NCBI GenBank assembly: GCA_019636675.1
Contig: JAHBXC010000007.1
Span: 20,083-84,082, forward strand
DNA from: Phycisphaeraceae bacterium
GTDB lineage: Bacteria > Planctomycetota > Phycisphaerae > Phycisphaerales > UBA1924
Length of the DNA stretch: 64,000 bases
Direction: 5' to 3'
Part shown: piece after piece, positions 1 to 10,312 of the stretch
How positions within the stretch are numbered: position 1 is the stretch's first letter
Layout of the letters: every line of letters begins with the position of its first letter
Notes under the pieces: model-generated
What the model saw: the letters and a program-made list of their open reading frames with translations, nothing else
Databases searched by the model: none
What the model was told of the DNA's origin: nothing
Made by a program: the position numbers and the translations under genes

Positions 1-338
1 TCAACGACCGACAGCGGCATGACCGGCGCGCCGCCGCCGCGTTTGTCGGCCTTGCGCGCCCTCGCGTGGTCGACGAGAATCCGGCGCATGCACTCCGACG
101 CTGTCCTGAAGAAGTGCGCCCGGTCGTTCCAGTCGCACTTCTCGCCCGAGAGGAGGCGCAGGTACGCCTCGTGAACCAGCCCGGTGGCGTCGAGGGTGTG
201 GCCCTTGCGTTCGGAGCGCATCTTGGCCTGCGCCATCGCTCGGAGCTGGTCGTAGACAAGCGTGAGCAGGTCCTGCTGTGCGCGGGAATCCGACGGCGCG
301 CGACCCAGAAGCACCGTGATATCGTGGCCGCTGGTCAT
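1..338 (-). CDS. ECF sigma factor, TIGR02999-like (C-terminus beyond the window)
   Basis: The reading frame opens with ATG at 338 (MTSGHDITVLLGRAPSD) and runs off the left edge after about 112 residues. It reads as a planctomycete-type ECF sigma factor: the stretch LDATGLVHEAYLRLL followed by FFRTASECMRRILVDHARAR is typical of sigma region 2 in the TIGR02999 group. Region 4 would lie outside the window, so promoter recognition cannot be judged. Such sigma factors often act with serine/threonine kinases or cell-surface genes, but no partner is visible here. The start is supported by family-like N-terminal spacing; no strong ribosome binding site was seen. Confidence 0.85.
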   Translation of the reverse strand, partial: MTSGHDITVLLGRAPSDSRAQQDLLTLVYDQLRAMAQAKMRSERKGHTLDATGLVHEAYLRLLSGEKCDWNDRAHFFRTASECMRRILVDHARARKADKRGGGAPVMPLSVV

Positions 339-457
339 CGGGCGAACCTCGCGCGCCCGGAGACCGGCGTCGGAGATCCGGGCCGGCCCCGGGGACGACA
401 CAGTACCATGAGGATCGCGGGGTCCGCAATCGGCGCGAGGGGGTGAAAGGGCGAGCA

Positions 458-1267
458 TCACGCCTGCCCCTTCCAGCGCCGGAACGGGCTCGGGATCACA
501 GCCGGGACGGAGCGCCGGTACTGGCGATAGTGCTCCCCGAAGGCCCTCAGCAGGTCGCGTTCCTCCATGGTGACGCCGATCAGGATGTAGAGCGACATCC
601 CGGCCGCGAAGAGCAGCCCCCCCGCTGTCATCGTGGGCGTCGACCAGAACGCCAGCAGGAACCCCAGCATCAGCGGGTGACGGACCAGCTTGTAGGGCCC
701 CACCACGCGGAAGCCGACCTGCTCGTAGCGCCGGCGCAGGAACTCCAGCGCGACCTGGCGCACGCCGAACAGGTCGAAGTGCGAGATGATGAACGACGAG
801 AACAGCACCATCCCCCACCCGCTCGCGAACACCACCCACAGCGCGACCCGCGCCCAGCCCGGGCCGGCCTCCCACGCAACCTGCGGCATGGGCCTCCACA
901 GCGTGAACATCGCCGCCAGACACGCGACCGTCGCCAGGACGAAGGTCGAACGCTCCATCGCCTGCGGAATGAAACGCGTGATCCACGACTTGAACCCGCG
1001 CCGAGCCATCACCGCGTGCTGCGCGCCGAACAGCGCGATCAGCGCGAGATTCACCGGGATCGCGACGGACAGCGGCGACGCGGCCCCCGACGCCAGATGG
1101 CGCGGAACCCACAGCCCCCCCACGAAGGCGATGAGATACAGGAACGCGCCGAAAAACAGCGCGTAGGCGACGAGCCCGTACACGAGGATCGCGGCACGCG
1201 CCGGGAACGAGCGCGAGCCCGGCTCGAACTCCCGACGGACCGCCGGGGCGATGGTGTGGATGGTCAT
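458..1267 (-). CDS. mddA: Methanethiol S-methyltransferase-like membrane protein (MddA/NnrU-ICMT superfamily)
   Basis: A 269-residue integral membrane protein with about six hydrophobic segments. The C-terminal half carries the isoprenylcysteine methyltransferase-like core: GPYKLVRHPLMLGFLLAFW, then STPTMTAGGLLFA and a late EERDLLRAFGEHYRQYRR. This pattern matches MddA enzymes, which methylate methanethiol with S-adenosylmethionine to give dimethyl sulfide. ATG at 1267 (MTIHTIAPAV) is preferred because the reading frame upstream is Arg/Pro-rich and unlike a membrane protein. It stands alone, with an ECF sigma gene downstream in the same orientation. Assignment to MddA rather than another NnrU-like methyltransferase rests on motif memory. 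Confidence 0.72.
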   Translation of the reverse strand: MTIHTIAPAVRREFEPGSRSFPARAAILVYGLVAYALFFGAFLYLIAFVGGLWVPRHLASGAASPLSVAIPVNLALIALFGAQHAVMARRGFKSWITRFIPQAMERSTFVLATVACLAAMFTLWRPMPQVAWEAGPGWARVALWVVFASGWGMVLFSSFIISHFDLFGVRQVALEFLRRRYEQVGFRVVGPYKLVRHPLMLGFLLAFWSTPTMTAGGLLFAAGMSLYILIGVTMEERDLLRAFGEHYRQYRRSVPAVIPSPFRRWKGQA

Positions 1268-1538
1268 GGAGGTGTCTCGGTCATCAGACGCCCCGGGCAA
1301 ACCCCGGGACCATCCCGGGGCGCAGGGGCTCCCCGGAGAAGCGGAAACCAACCGCCCGGCATGACGCGATCGAGGTTTTAATCCGCCGGAATCGCGCCCG
1401 GCCTGTTCCGGTCGCCTATCCTCCCTTTCACGCTCCGGCGCAATCACGCCTGAACGCAGGCGACTGGAGCACGCTTCCGACATCGATCAGCATTCGCGGT
1501 CTTTCTCGGAATCACCCCCTTTGGTCCGAGAGAATCCC
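1268..1538. other. Intergenic region between mddA-like gene and RRM gene
   Basis: No gene is seen. Three CCCCGGG-type blocks lie at about 1291-1325 and could form a hairpin near the mddA-like start. The stretch just before the RRM gene is long enough for a 5' untranslated leader, as expected of cold-shock-type RNA-binding protein genes, but no clear -35/-10 pair stands out. Confidence 0.4.
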
Positions 1539-1841
1539 ATGAAGATCTATGTTGGAAACCTCCCCTTTACCGCCACGCAGTCCGATGTCGAGGCTCTCTT
1601 CGCAGAGCACGGCCAGGTCGGCGAGGTCACGATGATCAACGATCGCGAGACCGGTCGTCCGCGCGGCTTCGGCTTCGTCGAGATGCCCGACTCCTCGCAG
1701 GCCAACGCCGCGATCGCCGCCCTCAACGGGCGCGATTACAACGGCCGCGCCCTCAACATCAATGAGGCCCGCGAGCGCACCGCCGGCGGCGGTGGCGGCG
1801 GCGGCGGGCGTGGCGGCCCTCGCGGCGGCTTCCGTCGCTAA
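1539..1841 (+). CDS. Glycine-rich RNA-binding protein with one RRM domain
   Basis: A 100-residue protein: one complete RRM followed by an Arg/Gly-rich tail. RNP2 (IYVGNLPF, residues 2-9) and RNP1 (RGFGFVEM, near residue 45) are intact, so single-stranded RNA binding is expected. The ATG at 1539 places [10 protein letters not shown] at the N-terminus, the standard start of bacterial Rbp-type proteins. These proteins are usually cold- or stress-induced RNA chaperones. A GC-rich hairpin follows at 1883-1915, and a DEAD-box RNA helicase gene follows in the same orientation, which fits a shared role in resolving RNA structure. Confidence 0.93.
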   Translation: MKIYVGNLPFTATQSDVEALFAEHGQVGEVTMINDRETGRPRGFGFVEMPDSSQANAAIAALNGRDYNGRALNINEARERTAGGGGGGGGRGGPRGGFRR

Positions 1842-1882
1842 GCCAGGCCACTCGCCTCGGCATCACCCCTGAAATACCCACG

Positions 1883-1915
1883 GATCGGGGCGCCGGCTCA
1901 CCCGGCGCTCCGATC
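1883..1915 (+). terminator. Probable rho-independent terminator of the RRM gene
   Basis: Two 14-nt arms (1883-1896 and 1902-1915) pair with a single G-U wobble around a 5-nt loop. The downstream bases TGCTTTC form only a weak U-tract, so termination strength is uncertain. Confidence 0.6.
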
Positions 1916-2050
1916 TGCTTTCCCGGACGACCCCTCGTCGGACCGATCACCGATCGGCCATCGCGCGAGCGGGCGTCGACAACACATCTTTCATTGCAAA
2001 CAGCGTCTCGCAGGCACACGATTCCATGCGATACGCACGGAGTTTCACGC

Positions 2051-3610
<1,560 letters not shown>

Positions 3611-3613
<3 letters not shown>

Positions 3614-3639
3614 CACGCGGGCGAAGCGCCCACGCGTCA
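3611..3639 (+). terminator. Possible hairpin at the helicase stop codon
   Basis: Two imperfect 13-nt arms pair around a 3-nt loop, beginning at the stop codon. No U-tract follows, so this is a weak terminator candidate. Confidence 0.3.
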
Positions 3640-3873
3640 ACAACCCAACACGCTCCGTCTGTCGCAGACCCGGAGCATCGCATCCGGAATGATCATCCCC
3701 TCTGGGATATCTCCCGGGTGCGCTCGCGGGCGCAGTGGACGCGTTTGCCTATCCGGCCGGGTTGAGTACGCTGCGCCTGTACATCTTCAATGCCCGATGC
3801 GCTCCGTCGCGAGGGGACATCAGGACATCGGATCGTCCATCATCGTCGCCGCGCGTGACGAGGGAGTGCTTGC

Positions 3874-4998
3874 ATGGCTGCCAATCGCCCGATCGGTCGT
3901 CTCATCGGGTTCATCGTCGGCGCAGCGTTGCTCGCCGGCGTCGTGGCGTCGGTGTTCCTGATCGACTGGACGCGTGAGCCCCCCGAGGTGGAGACTCCGG
4001 TGCGTCCGCTGATGACGCTGGTGGTGGGCGACCGCGCCGCCGTCGCGCAGAGCTACCCGGCGCGGGTCCGATCGCTCCAGGAGGTCACGCTCGCGTTCGA
4101 AGTCGCCGGCGTGCTGCGCGAGCTGCCCGTCGTGCGAGGGCAGCGCGTCGCCAAGGGCGACATGGTCGCGCAGCTCAACCTGCGCGACTTTCAGAGCCGG
4201 CTCGACGCGGCCACCGCCCAGTACAACCTGTCCCAGGCCGAGTTCCGCGGCGCGTCGATGGCCCTGGAGCGCGGCGCAGCCACGCAGATCGAGGTCTCCC
4301 GCTTCGGCGCCGCCCGCGACCTGGCGCTCGCGCAGCGCGAGATCGCGGAGAAATCACTGGAAGACGCGACGCTCTACGCGCCCTTCGACGCGCTCGTCGC
4401 GGATGTCTTCGTCGACGCGTTCCAGAGCATCTCTCCCCATCGAGAGGTGCTGCGCCTTCAGGACAACACCACGGTGCGCGTCGAGATCAACGTCCACGAG
4501 GGACGCGTCGCGTTCGCGCGTCGCTTCGAGAACCGCTACCGCCACGCCGCGAGGTTCGATTTCCTTCCCGGCCAGCAGTTCGACGCCACGCTCGTCGAGT
4601 ACACCACCGAGGCCGATCGCGCCACGCAGACTTTCAAGGCGATCTTCGAGGTCGTTTCTCCCGAGGGGGCGACCATCCTCCCCGGCATGACCGCGACCAT
4701 CGTCGAGATCGCGCTGGACGACCCCGACCTCGCGCTCGGGCACGAGTACCTCCCCATCGATGTCGTCGGGACCGACGGCCACGGCGCCCGCTTCGTCTGG
4801 CGCGTGCAGGAAACCGCCGGGGGCGAGGCCACGGTCTCGCGCGTCGATGTGAAGGTCGGCGAAATCGTCGGTGACTCGATCATGATCCTCGATGGCGTCA
4901 GGCCCGGAGATCGCGTCGCCGCCGCCGGTGTTCAGCACCTCGCCGAGGGCCAGCGCGTCCGCCCGATGCGCCGCGATCGCGAGGCGACGACGCGATGA
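3874..4998 (+). CDS. RND efflux periplasmic adaptor (membrane fusion protein)
   Basis: A 374-residue HlyD/AcrA-type adaptor. One N-terminal hydrophobic segment (about residues 9-29) anchors it in the inner membrane. The split lipoyl/barrel-sandwich region follows (VTLAFEVAGVLRELPV and TLYAPFDALVADVFVD), separated by a short alpha-hairpin near residues 105-160, then beta-barrel and membrane-proximal domains. ATG at 3874 is preceded by AGGGAG with 8-nt spacing. It overlaps the permease gene by ATGA, so the two are translationally coupled. It should bridge the RND pump to an outer-membrane channel; no TolC-like gene is nearby, so the channel must be encoded elsewhere. Substrate cannot be told from sequence. 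Confidence 0.93.
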   Translation: MAANRPIGRLIGFIVGAALLAGVVASVFLIDWTREPPEVETPVRPLMTLVVGDRAAVAQSYPARVRSLQEVTLAFEVAGVLRELPVVRGQRVAKGDMVAQLNLRDFQSRLDAATAQYNLSQAEFRGASMALERGAATQIEVSRFGAARDLALAQREIAEKSLEDATLYAPFDALVADVFVDAFQSISPHREVLRLQDNTTVRVEINVHEGRVAFARRFENRYRHAARFDFLPGQQFDATLVEYTTEADRATQTFKAIFEVVSPEGATILPGMTATIVEIALDDPDLALGHEYLPIDVVGTDGHGARFVWRVQETAGGEATVSRVDVKVGEIVGDSIMILDGVRPGDRVAAAGVQHLAEGQRVRPMRRDREATTR

Positions 4999-7900
4999 AC
5001 ATCGCCGCCATCTCCATCAGGTACCGGCTGTTCGTGACCGTGTGCGTGCTCACGGCGGTGCTCGCCGGCGTCTGGTCGTACAAGACCATGGGGCGCCTCG
5101 AAGACCCCGAGTTCGCGATCAAAGAGGCGCTCGTCGTCACGACGTATCCCGGCGCGTCGGCGCTCGAGGTCGCCGAAGAGGTCACCGACGAGATCGAGAC
5201 CGCGGTCCAGCAGATGGGCCAGCTCGATCGCGTGACGAGCCAGTCCGAGCCCGGGCGCTCGACCGTCACCGTCGTGATCCGCGACGAGTACACCAGCGCC
5301 GACCTGCCGCAGGTCTGGGACGAGCTGCGCCGTCGCATCAACGATGTGCAGCGGTTCCTCCCGCCCGGGGCGCAGACCTCCATCGTCTTCGACGACTACG
5401 GCGATGTTTTCGGCGTGTTCTACGCGATCTACGGCGACGGCTTCGACTACGCCCAGCTCGAAGACCACGCCAAGACGCTCCGACGCGAGCTCCTGCTGAT
5501 CCCCGACGTGGGCAAGATCGACCTCGCCGGCGTGCAGGAAGAGGTCGTGTACGTCGAGTTCTCGCGCGAGCGCATCGCCAGTCTCGGGCTCTCGCCCGAC
5601 CTGCTCTTCGCCGCGCTCGAGGGCCAGAACCTCGCGACGCCCGCCGGGCGGATCCGTTCGGGCGACCGGCACATCCGGCTCGAGCCCACCGGGCAGTTCA
5701 CCAGCGTCGAGGACATCGAGAACCTGCTGATCATCAACCCGGCCCAGCCCGGGTCGCGCCTCTACCTCCGAGACATCGCGACCGTCACGCGTGGGTACAC
5801 GGACCCCGCGCGGATGCTCATGAAGTACAACGGGCGCCCCGCCGTCGGGCTGGCGATCTCCACCGTCGCCGGGGGCAACGTCGTGCGCATGGGCGAAGCG
5901 ATCGCCGTGCGCATGCGCGAGCTCGAAGAGCAGACGCCCATCGGCATCGAGATCGGGCTCATCGCGCACCAGGCCGACGAGGTCAACACCGCCGTCGCCG
6001 GGTTCGTCGTCAGTCTCTTCCAGGCGGTCGCGATCGTCGTCATCGTGCTCATGCTCGCCATGGGGCTTCGCAGCGGCGTCATCATCGGGCTCGTGATCGC
6101 CCTGACGATGTTCGGCACCTTCCTGCTCATGAAGCTCACAGGGGTGATGATCGAGCGCGTCAGTCTCGGCGCCCTCATCATCGCGCTGGGCATGCTCACC
6201 GATAACGCCATCGTCATCGTCGACGGCATGCTCGTCTACATCCGCAAGGGCATGGACCGCGTCGAGGCCGCCAACAAGATCGTCAAGCAGACCATGATGC
6301 CCCTGCTCGGCGCGACGGTCATCGCCGTGCTCGCGTTCGCGGCGATCGGTCTCTCGCAGGACCGCACAGGCGAGTACACCCGCTCGCTCTTCCTCGTCCT
6401 CCTCTACTCCCTCGGGCTGAGCTGGGTGCTCGCGATCACCGTCACGCCCGTCCTGTGCTACTGGCTGCTGCCCACGCCCAAGGACGGCGGCAGCGACGAC
6501 GAGTACTCCGGACGCGTCTTCACCGGCTACCGGGGGTTCGTCGGGCTGTGCATGCGCTTCCGCTTCACCACGATGGCGGTCCTGCTCGTGTCGCTCGTGC
6601 TCTCGATCTGGGGGTTCGGCTACGTCACGCGCAGCTTCTTCCCGCCCTCCACGCGCCCGCAGTTCATGGTGCACTTCTGGCAGCCCCAGGGGTCGCACAT
6701 CGAAAGCACCGAACGCGTCGCGCTCGCGATCGACGAGCACGTGCGCACCCTCGAGGGCGTGACCGGCGTCGCGTCGTTCGTCGGCGCCGGATCGCCCCGC
6801 TTCCTCCTGACGTACTCGCCCGAGAAATCCAACCCGGCCTACTCCATGCTCCTCATCTCGGTCGAGGACGCTTCGTACATCGACGGGCTGCGCGAACAGA
6901 TCGAGTCGTATGTCGCCGAGAACCACGCCGACACCTTCGCGCTCGTGCGCCGTTTCGCGCTCGGCCCGGCCGACCTGCAGAAGATCCACATCCGCATCCG
7001 CGGCGCCGAGGCCGACGTCATCCAGACCATCCGCGAGCAGGTCCTCGCCGAGCTCACGGCCGACTACGACGTCGTCGACATCCGCGACGACTGGCGCGAG
7101 CGCGTCCCACTCGTGCGCCCCAACGTGCAGGAGATGCAGGCCCGCGACGCCGGGCTCACCCGGCGCGACATCGCCACGGCCATGCGCTTCCAGACCGACG
7201 GCGTGCCGGTGGGCGTCTATCGCGAGGGCGACACCCTCCTGCCCATCGTCGCACGCCCCCCGGCGTCCGAGCGAGCCGCGATCATCGACGTGCGCGACGC
7301 GCAGATCTGGAGCCCGGTGGCGCGCCAGCGCATCCCGATGCGCCAGGTCGTGGGCGACTTCGCGGTCGACTCCGAGTTCACGATGATCCAGCGCCGCGAC
7401 CGCCTGCCCACGCTCACCATCCAGGCCGACGCCGCCAGCGACAACGCCAGCGCCGCCGTCGACCGGCTCATGCCGCGCATCGCCGAGATCCCCCTGCCCG
7501 CCGGCTACAGCATCGAGTGGGGCGGGGAATACGAGAACTCCGCGCGCGCCCAGAGCGCGATCTTCGGCAACTTCCCGCCCGTGATGCTGCTCATGGCCCT
7601 CACGGTCATCGCGCTGTTCAACGCGCTGCGACCGCCCCTGATCGCGTTCCTGATCGTGCCACTGAGCATCGTGGGCGTCACCGCCGGGCTGCTGATGACC
7701 AACCAGCCCTTCGGCTTCATGGCGCTGCTGGGCTTCATGAGTCTGTCGGGCATGCTCATCAAGAACGCGATCGTGCTGCTCGACGAGACGCAGGTGCGCC
7801 TGGCGAACACGCCCAGCCGTTTCGACGCCGTCCGCGAGGCGGGCGTGAGCCGCCTCCGCCCTGTCGGGCTCGCGGCGTTCACGACCGTGCTCGGCATGAT

Positions 7901-8057
7901 CCCCCTGCTCGGCGACGCGTTCTTCGTCGCGATGGCGGTGACCATCATGGCCGGCCTGACCTTCGCGACCGTGCTCACGCTCGTCGTCGTGCCGGTGCTG
8001 TACGCGATCTTCTACAACATCAAGCCGGGCGAGGCGCCCCGACCGAACATCGCGTAA
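4995..8057 (+). CDS. RND efflux pump inner-membrane permease
   Basis: A 1020-residue proton-driven exporter of the AcrB/HAE type, full family length. It shows TM1 at about 10-28, a first large periplasmic loop, the TM2-TM6 block (VAIVVIVLMLAMGL onward), a second periplasmic loop and the C-terminal TM block ending near residue 1010. The TM4 signature reads GMLTDNAIVIVDG: the second Asp of the usual DD proton-relay pair is Asn, a variation I recall in one subgroup of RND permeases. Coupled to the adaptor by a 4-nt overlap. It is convergent with nrfA, with only 34 nt between their ends. Drug, metal or lipid substrate cannot be told apart here. Confidence 0.95.
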   Translation: MNIAAISIRYRLFVTVCVLTAVLAGVWSYKTMGRLEDPEFAIKEALVVTTYPGASALEVAEEVTDEIETAVQQMGQLDRVTSQSEPGRSTVTVVIRDEYTSADLPQVWDELRRRINDVQRFLPPGAQTSIVFDDYGDVFGVFYAIYGDGFDYAQLEDHAKTLRRELLLIPDVGKIDLAGVQEEVVYVEFSRERIASLGLSPDLLFAALEGQNLATPAGRIRSGDRHIRLEPTGQFTSVEDIENLLIINPAQPGSRLYLRDIATVTRGYTDPARMLMKYNGRPAVGLAISTVAGGNVVRMGEAIAVRMRELEEQTPIGIEIGLIAHQADEVNTAVAGFVVSLFQAVAIVVIVLMLAMGLRSGVIIGLVIALTMFGTFLLMKLTGVMIERVSLGALIIALGMLTDNAIVIVDGMLVYIRKGMDRVEAANKIVKQTMMPLLGATVIAVLAFAAIGLSQDRTGEYTRSLFLVLLYSLGLSWVLAITVTPVLCYWLLPTPKDGGSDDEYSGRVFTGYRGFVGLCMRFRFTTMAVLLVSLVLSIWGFGYVTRSFFPPSTRPQFMVHFWQPQGSHIESTERVALAIDEHVRTLEGVTGVASFVGAGSPRFLLTYSPEKSNPAYSMLLISVEDASYIDGLREQIESYVAENHADTFALVRRFALGPADLQKIHIRIRGAEADVIQTIREQVLAELTADYDVVDIRDDWRERVPLVRPNVQEMQARDAGLTRRDIATAMRFQTDGVPVGVYREGDTLLPIVARPPASERAAIIDVRDAQIWSPVARQRIPMRQVVGDFAVDSEFTMIQRRDRLPTLTIQADAASDNASAAVDRLMPRIAEIPLPAGYSIEWGGEYENSARAQSAIFGNFPPVMLLMALTVIALFNALRPPLIAFLIVPLSIVGVTAGLLMTNQPFGFMALLGFMSLSGMLIKNAIVLLDETQVRLANTPSRFDAVREAGVSRLRPVGLAAFTTVLGMIPLLGDAFFVAMAVTIMAGLTFATVLTLVVVPVLYAIFYNIKPGEAPRPNIA

Positions 8058-8091
8058 GCACTCCGGCGGATCACCTCATGCGCTCCGCGTT

Positions 8092-9771
8092 TCAGCGCGG
8101 GCGTTCTGTCGGCGTGATCCCCTTCACGGGCCGCACCGGCATGTCCTCGGTGCTCGGCGCCTCCGGCGCACGCAGCCGCAGCGCCATGGCCTGGGCGCGA
8201 CGGCTGTAATCGATCGACTCGCCGAGAATGCGCGCGGCCTCCTGGTCGGCGTGGAAGCCCTTCGAGTTCTCGCTGCTGATGAAGTCAAGACGCCACATCG
8301 CCTTGCGCTGCATCGCGAAGACCTCGGCCAGACTCTCGTCGGGCACGCCGGACGCCTTCGCCTCGAGGATCGCGTCGAGCATCTCGGTCATCGCTTCCGC
8401 GGCCCGCTCCATCAGCGCGACGGTGCGGTTCTGAATCGTCGCGACGCGCTCGCGCAGGTCGCCCTCGCTCACGTTGTGGCACTGCTGGCAGGCGCTGTTG
8501 ATGTTCTCCATCGGGCTGCGCACATGATGGTTGGTGACCTTCATGGCGCCGACGCGCTCGTAAGGCATGTGGCAGTCGGTGCAGCTCACGCCGCTGCGCG
8601 CGTGGATGCCCTGGCTCCACAGCTCGAACTCCGGGTGCTGGACCTTGAAGATCTTCGCGCCGGTCTCGCCGTGGATGTAGTCGTGGAACTCCGAGCCGTC
8701 CGCGAAGGTGAAGTCCTCCCAGAACTGCTCCATGTCCTCCATGCGCAGGCCGTTACCCCAGGGGAAGGTCAGCGTCGCCTTGTTTGCGCAGTAGTACTCG
8801 ACGTGGCACTGACCGCAGACGAACGAGCGCATCTCCTGCCGGCTGGCGAGGACATTCGGGTCGTAGGGCTGCTTGCGATCGCCGCGACGCCACTTCTCGA
8901 CGCTGGGCATGTGGGGTACGGCCGAATCGGACTCGGCGAGCGCCGCCATGCCGAGCATGAAGCCCGGGCGCGTGATGCGCACCGCCATCGTTTTGGGGTC
9001 GTGGCAGTCGATGCAGGTGACGGGGTGCGCCTCGCCGAGCAGCGCGTGGCCCTCGGGGACGGGCTGGCCGGCGATCGTGCCGTCGAACCCGCCGTAGGGG
9101 CCGGCGGGGAAGACCGGGGTGTTCTCGTCGGGCGTGCCGTCGGGCGAGGCGTAGAGCATCGCGAGCACCTCGTGGTACGGCTTGCGGCTGAGTTCCTCGA
9201 AGCCGCGGATCACCGCCGGCATGTTGAAGTCTCGAGCCAGCGCCTCGTCGTCCGTCGGCAGGCCCATCGCCTCGAGGCCGGTGCGCCGATAGAGCACGGT
9301 CGTCGACGCGTGGCAGTGCAGACACGCCCCGGCCTGCGGGCGCTGCGTCACGCGCTCGGTGACGGTCTGGTCGTAGAGCATGTACGCGTGGCCCCGCGCC
9401 TCGCGGTAATCGATGCTGAACGCGTACCCGGCGTAGAGACGCTTGAGCCACGGGTTCGACTCGAGTTTGCTCTCGGGCAGCGCGCTGCTGCCGCCATAAA
9501 ACTCGTCTCCCGCGGTCGACTTCCACCCGTCGAACTGCTGCGGCCAGTTGCGGCCCCACGGCTCGGGGTCGGTCGAGATTTCGGTCACCTCGGCGACGCG
9601 CACGAAGGGCAGACGCGCGGCCTGCTTGTGGCCGAACATCACGATCAGCACCCATGTCACGACGGCGGCGCCGACGGCGGCGACGAGGAAGACCAGCACC
9701 AGCAGCATCGCGTTCCCCCGCCTCGAGAGGCCGGGAACGAGCCGCGTGAACGAGCGGGACGGATCAGTCAT
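8092..9771 (-). CDS. nrfA: Cytochrome c nitrite reductase, catalytic subunit NrfA (five haems, CXXCH at haem 1)
   Basis: Six-electron reduction of nitrite to ammonium in the periplasm. The 559-residue protein has five c-type haem motifs: CLHCH (150-154), CIDCH (253-257), CGQCH (319-323), CTDCH (397-401) and CQQCH (428-432). The third is followed by VEYYC, the usual NrfA active-site tyrosine context. Haem 1, the catalytic haem, is CXXCH rather than the classic CXXCK, so no dedicated lysine-type lyase is needed. A hydrophobic stretch at 21-45 suggests a membrane anchor or uncleaved signal. The start overlaps the nrfH end by 8 nt. Last gene of the nrf operon. Confidence 0.95.
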   Translation of the reverse strand: MTDPSRSFTRLVPGLSRRGNAMLLVLVFLVAAVGAAVVTWVLIVMFGHKQAARLPFVRVAEVTEISTDPEPWGRNWPQQFDGWKSTAGDEFYGGSSALPESKLESNPWLKRLYAGYAFSIDYREARGHAYMLYDQTVTERVTQRPQAGACLHCHASTTVLYRRTGLEAMGLPTDDEALARDFNMPAVIRGFEELSRKPYHEVLAMLYASPDGTPDENTPVFPAGPYGGFDGTIAGQPVPEGHALLGEAHPVTCIDCHDPKTMAVRITRPGFMLGMAALAESDSAVPHMPSVEKWRRGDRKQPYDPNVLASRQEMRSFVCGQCHVEYYCANKATLTFPWGNGLRMEDMEQFWEDFTFADGSEFHDYIHGETGAKIFKVQHPEFELWSQGIHARSGVSCTDCHMPYERVGAMKVTNHHVRSPMENINSACQQCHNVSEGDLRERVATIQNRTVALMERAAEAMTEMLDAILEAKASGVPDESLAEVFAMQRKAMWRLDFISSENSKGFHADQEAARILGESIDYSRRAQAMALRLRAPEAPSTEDMPVRPVKGITPTERPR

Positions 9772-10312
9772 GGCCGGCCTCCAGGGTCAGACCCTTCGGA
9801 CGCTGCGAGTGCCCGACATCGGCGTGGCATTGCACGCACAGCAGCATGTCGGCGCCGCGGGTCGCGGGGAGCATGTGGTTCACGAAATCAGAGTGGCAGT
9901 GCAGGCACGCGTTCTGCGTGACGCGACGGTTCCGCGGCTTGATGCGGATCGGTTCGTGGAAGTTGTTCGTCGTGAAGGCGAGCGAGTGGAAAAACCCGTT
10001 GTCGCCCTTGGTCACCCACTTGCCCACGAAGTCGTGCGGCAGGTGGCAGTCGTTGCAGGTCGCGACGGCGGCGTGGCTCGACCTGAGCCACGCGTCGTAG
10101 TGCCCCTGCATCACATGGCAGTTGGCGCAGGACGCCGGGTCGTTCGTGAGGTACGCGGTCCCCTCGCCGTAGCCGAAGGTGAACGCGCCGAGCCCCCCCA
10201 GCATGCCCAGCATCGCGGCGGTCAGCATCGGCAGCACCGCGAGCCATCGGCGCTTGCCGCGGAACGGCCCGACGAACGCACGGCTCAGGATGCTTCGAAC
10301 GGATCGCTTCAT
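9764..10312 (-). CDS. nrfH: NrfH, tetrahaem menaquinol dehydrogenase (NapC/NirT family)
   Basis: A 182-residue membrane-anchored cytochrome that passes electrons from menaquinol to NrfA. One transmembrane helix (about 24-47) is followed by four haem motifs: CANCHVM (62-68), CNDCH (86-90), CLHCH (136-140) and CVQCH (159-163). The CXXCHXM form of haem 1 is the NrfH hallmark, with Met as an unusual axial ligand. ATG at 10312 overlaps the stop of the upstream ccsBA gene as ATGA, and the 3' end overlaps nrfA, so NrfH and NrfA are probably made in balanced amounts. Confidence 0.95.
   Translation of the reverse strand: MKRSVRSILSRAFVGPFRGKRRWLAVLPMLTAAMLGMLGGLGAFTFGYGEGTAYLTNDPASCANCHVMQGHYDAWLRSSHAAVATCNDCHLPHDFVGKWVTKGDNGFFHSLAFTTNNFHEPIRIKPRNRRVTQNACLHCHSDFVNHMLPATRGADMLLCVQCHADVGHSQRPKGLTLEAGHD

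Noticed and set aside
4995..8057. Heavy-metal efflux (CusA-type) assignment for the RND pump
   Set aside because: No methionine relay or metal-binding pattern was seen, and the substrate class is left open.
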